Source of the DNA: Shouchella sp047238345
Lineage (GTDB): Bacteria > Bacillota > Bacilli > Bacillales > Bacillaceae_D
Direction of reading: 5' to 3'
DNA: 64,000 bases
Assembly: GCF_047238345.1 (NCBI RefSeq)
Contig: NZ_JBDFMQ010000001.1
Span: 3,658,001 to 3,722,000, forward strand
Part shown: positions 48,809 through 56,652 of the stretch, piece by piece
Layout: every line of letters begins with the position of its first letter
How positions within the stretch are numbered: the stretch's first letter is position 1
Made by a program: the position numbers and the translations under genes
The notes under the pieces: model-generated
The model's input: only the letters and a program-made list of their open reading frames with translations
What the model was told of the DNA's origin: nothing
Database searches by the model: none

Positions 48809-50740
48809 TTACAATGATTGATCAATGATTTTCTTTGAATGTGCAACAGAAAGAATGGCAAACACAGAATAGAGCGCAGTGTACACAATCATAACGATGA
48901 GCATCGGAATGTGCATTTCGTTTCCAAACATAAACCATCCCGAACGTACGGCAAAATAACTATGCAATAAACCGATTAATAACGGAATGCCGAAGTTGTA
49001 AAGTTGGCGCACTTTTAGCCCTTTGAGCAAATCTTTTTTCGTGAATCCAATTTTTCGTAAAATGGTATAGTCTGGTTGATCCGCTTCACTTTCATCCATT
49101 TGTTTAATATAAAGGATACAGCCTGACGTAAATAAAAACGCAAAACCAAGAAACCCTACGATAAACATGGTTAGCCCCATTTGTTGTTTTTGAGATTGCT
49201 CGCTTTCTAGCTGAGATATAGCCAATTCGTTAAATGAATGGGTGTTGTCCATAAACCAATTGTTTGCTTCTTCCAATTCAGATAGATCCGCAATATTTAC
49301 GGCGTATTCAGTTCGTGGCGCTTCTTCCGAGTCCACATGTTGATACACCTCATCTGCCACAATTAGTGCAGGTAACCCACCGACTGTTAAGATATAGTTG
49401 ACTACTGGCTCTTCGCCTTCCCCAATAAACGTCAAATCAATTTGATCTTCAGGCGTATGAATGGAGACCGTGCCGCTATCATTAAGCTCCATGACAACTT
49501 CTAAGACCGGCGCCATCGGTGTAAAAAAAACATCCCCAGCTTGTACAGAGACTCCTTCTACGTCCTTGTCACTTATCATAGGGAGGAGCATCGCTTCCGT
49601 ATCAACAAAAAAAGAATCATTCTCTTGAACAAAAAGATCGTCTACATCGGCATAAATTTCTTTTACTTCGGTTTCTTTTAACTCATACGCGATTTGTTCT
49701 CCATCTAGAAAATGGATAAGGTCCGTTCGATCTTGCTCATCTATAAAACCAAAATGATTTGGCGCATTAAATTGAGCATTCTCGCTTGCGGAATAGTAGG
49801 AAATATAGCTCAACGATAGTAAACCAATTGCTAGTGCAGAAACTGTTGTAATAATCGTTAACAACATCGCACTTGATTTCATCCGAAACATAATTGACGA
49901 GAGAGACAAGACTTTTGTGACAGACATATACCCTGCTTGTTTTTTACGGGCAAGTTTTGCCAAGAAGGAAACGGAACCTCGATAAGATAGATACGTTCCT
50001 AAAATAACGGCACCTAGCGTGTAGCCCATGCCTAAAAATAATGTTCCTGCAGTACTTGCAATGGTCTCACTAAAAAGAATCGTTGAAACGTAATAACCAC
50101 TTCCAATAAGAAGAATGCCTAAGATGCCAATAATCACTTCCCAGACACTTAACTTCTTTACTACAATTTCAGTACGCTTTCGAAAATGAAACAGCTGCAG
50201 TATGGTACGACGTTTAAGGAATAAGGCATTCGTCAGCATTACAAACAAGTAGATTCCTATAAACACCAGCAACGTCTGGAGAAAAGCTGTACCAGAAAAA
50301 TGAAGCGAAACCACTTCTTCTACACCGATGATGTTTAATAAAATCATCGTCACTAACTTTGACAACAAAAACCCAGCTGTAATGCCGACGACAAGAGCAA
50401 TAAGGTAAAGGTACAGAATCTCTAGCTGTACGAGACGGAAAATACGCTGCTTTGTCATCCCAATTAATTGCAAAAGCCCTAACTCCTGACTTCGGCGCTT
50501 CATCATCAGGTTATTTGCATAAAGAAGGAAAAAAGCAATGATGAAAAATAACAGTACAGAAGCTATGCCAATACCAGCTGTACCACGCATCGTATCTTCA
50601 ACGGTTTCCATTGCCGGCGCATACCGCAATGTGACAAACGCAAAATAAAGCGCCACACTAAAACTAATGGAAAAGAAGTACATCGCGTAAGTGCCTGCGT
50701 GTTTTTTTAAATTCTTAAGGGCTAGTGCATTACTCATCAT
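48809..50740 (-). CDS. BceB-like ABC transporter permease
   Basis: 643 residues with the Bce topology: ten membrane helices and one large extracytoplasmic domain of about 200 residues between helices 7 and 8 (about residues 315-510). MMSNALALKNLKKHAGTYAM and LLYANNLMMKRRSQELGLLQ are typical of the family. Such permeases work with a BceA ATPase to free lipid II-cycle targets from antimicrobial peptides, and also signal to the kinase. The gene overlaps the ATPase gene by 11 nt. Confidence 0.92.
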   Translation of the reverse strand: MMSNALALKNLKKHAGTYAMYFFSISFSVALYFAFVTLRYAPAMETVEDTMRGTAGIGIASVLLFFIIAFFLLYANNLMMKRRSQELGLLQLIGMTKQRIFRLVQLEILYLYLIALVVGITAGFLLSKLVTMILLNIIGVEEVVSLHFSGTAFLQTLLVFIGIYLFVMLTNALFLKRRTILQLFHFRKRTEIVVKKLSVWEVIIGILGILLIGSGYYVSTILFSETIASTAGTLFLGMGYTLGAVILGTYLSYRGSVSFLAKLARKKQAGYMSVTKVLSLSSIMFRMKSSAMLLTIITTVSALAIGLLSLSYISYYSASENAQFNAPNHFGFIDEQDRTDLIHFLDGEQIAYELKETEVKEIYADVDDLFVQENDSFFVDTEAMLLPMISDKDVEGVSVQAGDVFFTPMAPVLEVVMELNDSGTVSIHTPEDQIDLTFIGEGEEPVVNYILTVGGLPALIVADEVYQHVDSEEAPRTEYAVNIADLSELEEANNWFMDNTHSFNELAISQLESEQSQKQQMGLTMFIVGFLGFAFLFTSGCILYIKQMDESEADQPDYTILRKIGFTKKDLLKGLKVRQLYNFGIPLLIGLLHSYFAVRSGWFMFGNEMHIPMLIVMIVYTALYSVFAILSVAHSKKIIDQSL

Positions 50741-51488
50741 GAACCCCGCCTAACACTGCTTGCGTTTGCATAATATCTTTAAAAAATGCCTTTTTTGATT
50801 GCCCACCTTTTGTTAATCTCGTAAAAATTTCACCGTCTTTGATAAACACGACACTTGATCCATAACTTGCTGCAGCCGGATCATGGGTGACCATCATAAT
50901 GGTTGCCTTGCGCTCTTCATTGAGCTGACTTAACTTTTCCAACAAGCTAGAGGCTGCTTTTGAATCAAGTGCGCCAGTCGGTTCATCGGCAAAGATTATG
51001 CTCGGTTCATGGATAAAAGCTCTCGCTGCAGATGTTCGCTGTTTTTGTCCACCTGATAATTCATTTGGATATTTATTTGCCAGCTCTTCAATTCCAAGCT
51101 GTTTTGCAATTGTCTCAAATCGGCTTGAGGCTTCCTTCTTACTCACCTTCTGAACCGTTAAAGGTAAAATAATATTTTCCTTTACGGTTAAAGAATCGAG
51201 CAAGTTGTATTCTTGAAAAATAAAGCCTAATTCTTTTTTTCGGAACTCAGCTAGATGTTTTTCCTTCATCCCTGTAAGTTCCATTCCGTTGGCTAAAATC
51301 GATCCGCCACTTGCCCGATCGATTGTCGACAATACGTTGAGCAACGTCGTCTTTCCAGAACCTGATGCACCCATAATGCTGACAAATTCACCTTCGTAAA
51401 TGCGTAGGTCGATCTTCTTTAGTACTTCTTGTTTATTCCACTTATTCCCGTAGCTTTTAGATAACTTATTTGCATGTAGAATTTCCAC
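50730..51488 (-). CDS. BceA-like ABC transporter ATPase
   Basis: 252 residues with an intact Walker A (MGASGSGKTTLLNVLS), Q-loop FIFQEYNLLDSLTV, signature ELSGGQKQRTSAARAF, Walker B IIFADEPTGALD and switch MVTHD. It is the ATPase of the peptide-detoxification module. It lies 109 nt behind the kinase gene, in a gap that holds a promoter-like -10 and a perfect inverted repeat suited to the BceR-type regulator. AGGAG precedes the ATG. Confidence 0.94.
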   Translation of the reverse strand: MEILHANKLSKSYGNKWNKQEVLKKIDLRIYEGEFVSIMGASGSGKTTLLNVLSTIDRASGGSILANGMELTGMKEKHLAEFRKKELGFIFQEYNLLDSLTVKENIILPLTVQKVSKKEASSRFETIAKQLGIEELANKYPNELSGGQKQRTSAARAFIHEPSIIFADEPTGALDSKAASSLLEKLSQLNEERKATIMMVTHDPAAASYGSSVVFIKDGEIFTRLTKGGQSKKAFFKDIMQTQAVLGGVHDE

Positions 51489-51581
51489 GTTAACACTCCT
51501 CTTTTATCCCTGTCTTTCTGTAACTTCAGTATAGGAGGATCTGCAAATAGAGTCCTTCGAAAGAGCGAACAATATGCGAAA

Positions 51582-51605
51582 GCATGTGACACTCTTGTCA
51601 CATGC
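51582..51605. promoter_or_regulatory. Perfect inverted repeat, candidate BceR-type operator
   Basis: GCATGTGACA (51582-51591) and TGTCACATGC (51596-51605) flank CTCT. The TGACA-N4-TGTCA core fits the TNACA-N4-TGTAA pattern of BceR-like regulators and lies upstream of the ATPase gene. It spans the kinase stop codon; an RNA hairpin role is the alternative. A candidate -10 TATACT is at 51528-51533 (minus). Confidence 0.6.
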
Positions 51606-52605
51606 TTGTGAGCGACGTGAATTGATTTTTTCGGGGGAACAACATTGTTACCGTCGTTCCTTTTCCAAGTGTTGATTGAACCGTCAATTGAATCGCAAGT
51701 CCATCTGCCACTTTCTTTGCAAGATAAAGGCCCATCCCACTTGCAGCCTGCTCATGGTGGAACGTTGTCGAGGTAAATCCTTTTTCAAAAATACGTGATA
51801 GATCCTGCTCCGCAATTCCCTTGCCTTCATCTTTTACCACTAGCTCAATTTGTCCGTTGTGGGATTGAGATGAAATGGAAATGTCTCCAGAATAACTATA
51901 CTTCACCGCATTGGAAAGGATTTGCCTAATGAGAAAAGCCAGCCATTTCGCATCGCTGTATACAAAAGGTTCTTTAAGCTCAAGCTCAATTCCAATCCCT
52001 TTTTGCATGCACCACTGCTGAAACGTACGAATTTCTTGATGAAACACCGACTCGAGCTCTACTTTGTCCAAATAAAGATCATTTTCAATAAAATCCATAC
52101 GCTTTTGATAAAGTTGTTGATCCAATAAGAGGTGAATGCGTAGCCATTCAAGATGAAGAGCTGTATTCGCCTCTTTTTCTTCAAGCCGATCAATGATCAG
52201 CCCCATTGTTGTTAATGGTGTCTTGACTTCATGAATCCACGCCATCATTTCATCTTTATCGTTGTCTACTTGTTGACGGTGAGTCATGTATTTTTGAAAA
52301 AGATGGTTTCGTTGTTCTTCAAAGGCGGTTTCTACCATCGTTTCAAAGGGGGATTGACCATCTGGTAAATCGGAGAGTTGTTCATGTTGATCGTACTGTT
52401 CTAACTGCTGGTAAAATCGTGATTCTTTATAATAACGAAACACAATAAAGATGATGAATAAAATAGATGAAAGCAATAATGGATAGCCAATTTTCTCAAC
52501 ATCTAAACTTTGATCGATAGCTGCAATAAACAAAATAAATCCATGCAGAAAGAAGATGAAGGCAATCCACGCCCCCCTTTCTTTCATAAACCGTCTTTTC
52601 ATCAC
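51598..52605 (-). CDS. BceS-like intramembrane-sensing histidine kinase
   Basis: 335 residues with two N-terminal membrane helices (about residues 12-30 and 38-57) joined by only a few outside residues, so it has no sensor domain. The H-box is MAWIHEVKTPLTTMGLII; ATP motifs are DEGKGIAEQDL and GMGLYLAKKV. Bce-type kinases are activated by flux through the cognate permease rather than by direct peptide binding. It overlaps the regulator gene by 4 nt. Confidence 0.93.
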   Translation of the reverse strand: MMKRRFMKERGAWIAFIFFLHGFILFIAAIDQSLDVEKIGYPLLLSSILFIIFIVFRYYKESRFYQQLEQYDQHEQLSDLPDGQSPFETMVETAFEEQRNHLFQKYMTHRQQVDNDKDEMMAWIHEVKTPLTTMGLIIDRLEEKEANTALHLEWLRIHLLLDQQLYQKRMDFIENDLYLDKVELESVFHQEIRTFQQWCMQKGIGIELELKEPFVYSDAKWLAFLIRQILSNAVKYSYSGDISISSQSHNGQIELVVKDEGKGIAEQDLSRIFEKGFTSTTFHHEQAASGMGLYLAKKVADGLAIQLTVQSTLGKGTTVTMLFPRKNQFTSLTSM

Positions 52606-53291
52606 GCTTCTCCTTCGGTCGCTACGTATCCTTGTCCAACTTTCGTTTCAATGTAGCTCCCTAAACCTAATGCTCCTAGCTGTTTACGTAGTCGGTTAAC
52701 GTTTACAGTTAATGTATTGTCGCTAACAAAACGCTTATCGTCCCAAAGTTCACGGATGAGATCGTCTCGCGAAACGATTTGGTTTTTCTTTGAAACTAAA
52801 TGCTTAAGAATAAACATTTCATTCTTCGTTAACTCAATCTTGCTTTCTTCAGTAGAAACCGTGTTATTTTCAACATTTATCGTTGCTCCATGCCACATAA
52901 GAAAGGCATGTTTTTGTTCGCTATTATAATTATAGACGCGCCGTAATGTTGCTTGAATTTTGGCAATTAAAACATCGAAATGAAATGGTTTTTGTATATA
53001 ATCATCTGCCCCAAGCTGCATTGACATCACTTGATCCATTGGATGTTCTCTTGAAGATAGGAATAAGATTGGGATTGTTGAATGGGTCCGAATCATACGA
53101 CACCAGTGAAACCCATCATATTTCGGGAGTTGAATATCAATTAAAACGAGGTCAGGTTCCACCTTCGTATATGTCTCCATTACTTGATTCCAATCATCAA
53201 TCCCATAGACACGATAATCCCACTGCTTTAATTGTTGTTTTATTTCAGCAAAAAGTGCTTGATCATCTTCAATTAATAAGATTGCGGTCAT
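52602..53291 (-). CDS. BceR-like response regulator
   Basis: A 229-residue OmpR-family regulator with LLIEDDQALFAEIK, phospho-acceptor LVLIDIQLPKYDGFHW, K in YIQKPFHFDV and a winged-helix domain ending VNRLRKQLGALGLGSYIETK. It is first in the module and should activate the ATPase-permease genes when antimicrobial peptides are being pumped. Confidence 0.93.
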   Translation of the reverse strand: MTAILLIEDDQALFAEIKQQLKQWDYRVYGIDDWNQVMETYTKVEPDLVLIDIQLPKYDGFHWCRMIRTHSTIPILFLSSREHPMDQVMSMQLGADDYIQKPFHFDVLIAKIQATLRRVYNYNSEQKHAFLMWHGATINVENNTVSTEESKIELTKNEMFILKHLVSKKNQIVSRDDLIRELWDDKRFVSDNTLTVNVNRLRKQLGALGLGSYIETKVGQGYVATEGEA

Positions 53292-53391
53292 CCATTTTCA
53301 CCCTTTTCGTCACCAGTTTATCTGTGCTTAAGCTTAATTGGATTTACAAGGAATTGCAAACAGACAAAGATTGAACGACCTCATTGCAAGG

Positions 53392-53436
53392 AAAAAACTG
53401 CCTTAAATCGTTGTAGCAACGATCTTTAAGACAGTT
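53392..53436 (-). terminator. Terminator of the CoA transferase operon
   Basis: AACTGCCTTAAATCGTTG and CAACGATCTTTAAGACAGTT form a long imperfect stem with a TAG loop. TTTTTTCC follows on the minus strand. Confidence 0.85.
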
Positions 53437-53447
53437 CATGTATGGTA

Positions 53448-54089
53448 TTAAACGCCGATCCCCACTTGAAACGATGCTTCTGTTGCATTCTTCACCTCAT
53501 CAAGCGTCACGCCCTCTTGCAATTCCAACAAGGTCATCTTGCCGTTGTTAAATTCAAAGATCGCTAAATCTGTAATTAATAAATCCACAACGCTCTTCCC
53601 GGTTAGTGGCAGTTCACACGTTTTCTTTACTTTTGACTCACCGTATTTATTCGTATGATCCATAATCACAACCGTCTTCTTCGCGCCTTGAACAAGGTCC
53701 ATCGCCCCGCCCATCCCTTTCACCATTTTTCCAGGGATCATCCAGTTCGCGAGATCGCCTGTTTCAGAGACTTCCATGCCTCCTAAAATCGCTAAATCAA
53801 TGTGGCCACCACGAATCATCGCAAACGATTCAGCGCTATCAAAATAAGACGCACCTTTTTTCGCTGTCACGGTTTCTTTTCCAGCATTAATTAAGTCCGG
53901 ATCTACTTCCTCCTCGTTCGGATAACGTCCAATTCCAAGCAAACCATTTTCAGACTGAAGCATCACATTGACGTCTTCTGGAATTAAATTCGCGATTAAT
54001 GTCGGCATCCCAATTCCAAGATTCACACACATACCATCTTGAACTTCTTTTACAGCTCGCTCTAAAATACGTTTTCTTGTATCCTTCAT
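53448..54089 (-). CDS. 3-oxoacid CoA-transferase, subunit B
   Basis: About 213 residues. It has GMCVNLGIGMPTLIANLI and the catalytic Glu region MLQSENGLLGIGRYP, followed by GGHIDLAILGGMEV and GLGGAMDLV-like segments. With subunit A it transfers CoA between succinyl-CoA or acetyl-CoA and acetoacetate or another acid. GGAGGGGG selects ATG 54089, 35 codons inside the longest frame. The start lies one base after the subunit A stop region, so the pair is coupled. Confidence 0.93.
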   Translation of the reverse strand: MKDTRKRILERAVKEVQDGMCVNLGIGMPTLIANLIPEDVNVMLQSENGLLGIGRYPNEEEVDPDLINAGKETVTAKKGASYFDSAESFAMIRGGHIDLAILGGMEVSETGDLANWMIPGKMVKGMGGAMDLVQGAKKTVVIMDHTNKYGESKVKKTCELPLTGKSVVDLLITDLAIFEFNNGKMTLLELQEGVTLDEVKNATEASFQVGIGV

Positions 54090-54090
54090 T

Positions 54091-54795
54091 TTATGCCCCC
54101 TCCTCAGTTCGTACTGTACGTCGCTCAATTCGTTTTTCGTAGGTATCACCAACGAACACATGCTGCACGTAAACACCTGGGAGATGAATGTCATCTGGAT
54201 CCAGTTCCCCTATACCGACAAGTTCTTCGACTTCAACAATCGTCACTTTTCCCGCTGTTGCAACTAATGGGTTAAAATTACGTGATGTTTTTCTAAAAAC
54301 GAGGTTACCAAACGGATCTGCTTTCCATGCCTTGACCAATGCCACATCTCCCACAATGCCCCGTTCCATCATGTATCGTTTCCCATCGAACGTTTTTTCT
54401 TCTTTGCCTTCTGCAACCGGCGTATCAACTCCTGTTGCCGTGTAGAATGCTGGAATACCTGCACCACCTGCACGCAACCGCTCAGCCAGCGTCCCTTGAG
54501 GCACAAGTTCAACTTCAAGCTCTTCCTTTAAAAATTGTTGTTCAAATTGTTTATTTTCCCCTACATAAGACGAAACCATTTTCTTAATCTGCTTATCTTC
54601 AAGCAATAATCCTAATCCAAAATCGTCTACCCCACAATTGTTGCTGACGACCGTTAACTCTTTAACCCCTTTGCTTTTTACTGCAGCAATTAAATGTTCA
54701 GGAATGCCACACAAACCAAATCCACCTACAACCAGTGTTTGCCCATCTTGAATCTGGTTCATAACAGCTTCTAAAGAATCAATGACTTTATTCAT
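54091..54795 (-). CDS. 3-oxoacid CoA-transferase, subunit A
   Basis: About 234 residues with the CoA-binding GGFGLCGIPEHLIAAV near the N-terminus and SNNCGVDDFGLGLLL, AGGAGIPAFYTATGVDTP and the C-terminal half typical of ScoA/AtoD proteins. It forms a heterodimer or heterotetramer with subunit B for ketone-body or short-chain-acid metabolism. GGAGGT selects ATG 54795; the longest frame starts 15 codons earlier across the cre site. Catabolite control is likely. Confidence 0.93.
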   Translation of the reverse strand: MNKVIDSLEAVMNQIQDGQTLVVGGFGLCGIPEHLIAAVKSKGVKELTVVSNNCGVDDFGLGLLLEDKQIKKMVSSYVGENKQFEQQFLKEELEVELVPQGTLAERLRAGGAGIPAFYTATGVDTPVAEGKEEKTFDGKRYMMERGIVGDVALVKAWKADPFGNLVFRKTSRNFNPLVATAGKVTIVEVEELVGIGELDPDDIHLPGVYVQHVFVGDTYEKRIERRTVRTEEGA

Positions 54796-54825
54796 GTACG
54801 AGACCTCCTTAATCGTAAGAAAAAA

Positions 54826-54839
54826 TAAAAGCGCTTTCA
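54826..54839. promoter_or_regulatory. Near-perfect cre site before the CoA transferase operon
   Basis: TAAAAGCGCTTTCA has one mismatch to TGWAARCGNTWNCW and lies 31-44 nt upstream of ATG 54795. CcpA repression is expected for a ketone-body CoA transferase. Confidence 0.6.
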
Positions 54840-54979
54840 TTTTAGTCTAACAGGATTTCGCTATCTTTTCTATTGGAACGCTGCTTTATTTCTCAATTTT
54901 CGTTACATACAAATCTAGGCGTACACCTCCCATATTTATGAATACGTTAGTTATAAGCCTAGATGACGGGAGTGAGACC

Positions 54980-55567
54980 ATGTCAGATATTGAAAAGGAA
55001 TTATTTGGGTCATGGACTCAAGCGATCGGTACCATTGTAGCAGCGGTTGCCGATACCCCATCAGCACGGTTAACTCCAGAACAAGTGAATCATCTTGGTT
55101 TGTATGGAAACGCCCTACAAGCAACAGGAAATGGCTTAATGGCGGATACAAGTGAAACCGGCTCAATGAATCAGGTCGGCAACGCGGTTCAAGCCGCAGG
55201 GAATACAATCATTGTAGGGGCACTTACACTTCCATTAGATGAAACTGTCGAGCAAAACCTCATTATAAAAGGGAACCTCTTTCAAGCCACTGGTGGAGCC
55301 GTTACGTTTAATGAAGACCTAAAGGAAGATGTTAGTACGGCTGCACTTTATGCAGTCATTGGTGACTTTTTGCAAATTGTTGGCAACGCCACCCAAGCTT
55401 ACGCAGCCCTCTCGGATTTTATCGTTGATGACCATGAAGAACTTGTGAATTCTGTCGGCAGTTGGATACAAGCGGTTGGCGCTGTCTTATCTGCATTAAG
55501 CATAACAAAAGCTCTACCATCTTCAGACAAAGCGCCTAAAGAGGAAGAGCTTGTGAACTATGCTTAA
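54980..55567 (+). CDS. DUF6944-like repetitive protein
   Basis: 195 residues made of six copies of a G-x3-Q-[AI]-x-G motif: GSWTQAIG (10-17), GNALQATG (43-50), GNAVQAAG (67-74), GNLFQATG (98-105), GDFLQIVG (128-135) and GSWIQAVG (160-167), spaced 24-33 residues. It resembles the DUF6944 repetitive proteins of Bacillaceae, which have no known function. It has no signal peptide and is acidic. GGGAG selects ATG 54980 rather than the upstream ATG 54938. Its stop codon overlaps the stop of the convergent antiporter gene. Confidence 0.8.
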   Translation: MSDIEKELFGSWTQAIGTIVAAVADTPSARLTPEQVNHLGLYGNALQATGNGLMADTSETGSMNQVGNAVQAAGNTIIVGALTLPLDETVEQNLIIKGNLFQATGGAVTFNEDLKEDVSTAALYAVIGDFLQIVGNATQAYAALSDFIVDDHEELVNSVGSWIQAVGAVLSALSITKALPSSDKAPKEEELVNYA

Positions 55568-56532
55568 CCGTACATGTAAAGTGTAATCATTGAGATGAAG
55601 TAACCAATGACAATAATAATTGACGGTAGCCAAAACAAACGACCTAACTTCTCATTTCTCCAAATACCAAGCAATACAACTGTTGTTAGCACCAGTAAAC
55701 CAATTAACGTAATCCAATTACTCGTACTTGCGCTCAATAACAAAGCATCTTGACGATAAAAAACGTCTGCTAGAGCAAGTAGATTTAAATTAAACATATT
55801 GCTTCCAATAATGACACCTACAGCGGCGCTAAATTGATCACGTTTTAATGCTAAATAAATGACAGATACTTCTGGTAAAGACGTTGCTCCTGCAAGAAGT
55901 AATGACCCAACAAATGACTGACCTAGCCCACTCTCAATCGCAATTTGATCCCCGATAATGGTTAAATAAGAACCTGCAGCTAAAATAATGAGGGCTGCAA
56001 TCACAAAACGAGTAATCGCTCCTTTTAGTGACATGGATACATCCTTAGCAGCTGGTGGTTCATCTGGAAGCATATTCCGACGATTTAAATAGTACAAGCC
56101 ACCAAAATAAACGGCAACCACAAGCATCAAATCAAGACCAACACTAAATAGAGAGACAGAGAACTGCGTTAGTAGAGAAACCGCAACAATTAGGGTCAAA
56201 ATTAAGCTAAGCGTTCCTGGCATGACATTTTTTTGTGATACATGCGTGTACATTCGTTTTTTTCGAAACCATAAATCCCCTAATGCAAGTACCAGTAAAT
56301 TAAATAGATTGCTTCCAATGACGTTTCCTACAGCTAAATCAGGGCTTCCTATTACTCCAGCTGTAATGTTTGTTGTCACTTCTGGCAATGAAGTCGCACC
56401 TGCAATCAAGACGGCACCTGTAAAGAAGCCCGTCATCCCTGTTCGTAACTGAATTGTATCTGCATATGTAGATAGCTTTACTGCAGCAAAGACTGTTACT
56501 GCTGCAAGAAGGATAAAAATAAGATATAACAT
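55564..56532 (-). CDS. CaCA-family Ca2+(Na+)/H+ antiporter (YrbG-like)
   Basis: 322 residues with about ten helices and the two inverted alpha-repeat motifs: GAVLIAGATSLPEVTTNITA with VGNVIGSNLFNLLVLALGD, and GSLLLAGATSLPEVSVIYLA with VGVIIGSNMFNLNLLALAD. Acidic and Asn residues in these motifs bind the cation. It exchanges Ca2+ for Na+ or H+ across the cytoplasmic membrane. It is transcribed away from the cyclase gene. The stop overlaps the convergent DUF6944-like gene, and no separate terminator is visible. Confidence 0.92.
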   Translation of the reverse strand: MLYLIFILLAAVTVFAAVKLSTYADTIQLRTGMTGFFTGAVLIAGATSLPEVTTNITAGVIGSPDLAVGNVIGSNLFNLLVLALGDLWFRKKRMYTHVSQKNVMPGTLSLILTLIVAVSLLTQFSVSLFSVGLDLMLVVAVYFGGLYYLNRRNMLPDEPPAAKDVSMSLKGAITRFVIAALIILAAGSYLTIIGDQIAIESGLGQSFVGSLLLAGATSLPEVSVIYLALKRDQFSAAVGVIIGSNMFNLNLLALADVFYRQDALLLSASTSNWITLIGLLVLTTVVLLGIWRNEKLGRLFWLPSIIIVIGYFISMITLYMYG

Positions 56533-56652
56533 GGTAAACTCCTTTTTTTGCTCTACTTGGGTAGAGCACCTTTCCGACTTTTGTCATCTTACATAGGATG
56601 TGCAAGAAGCTTTTTTTTACGCTTCAATTTGTTAATGTTTGGAGGTACTCCT

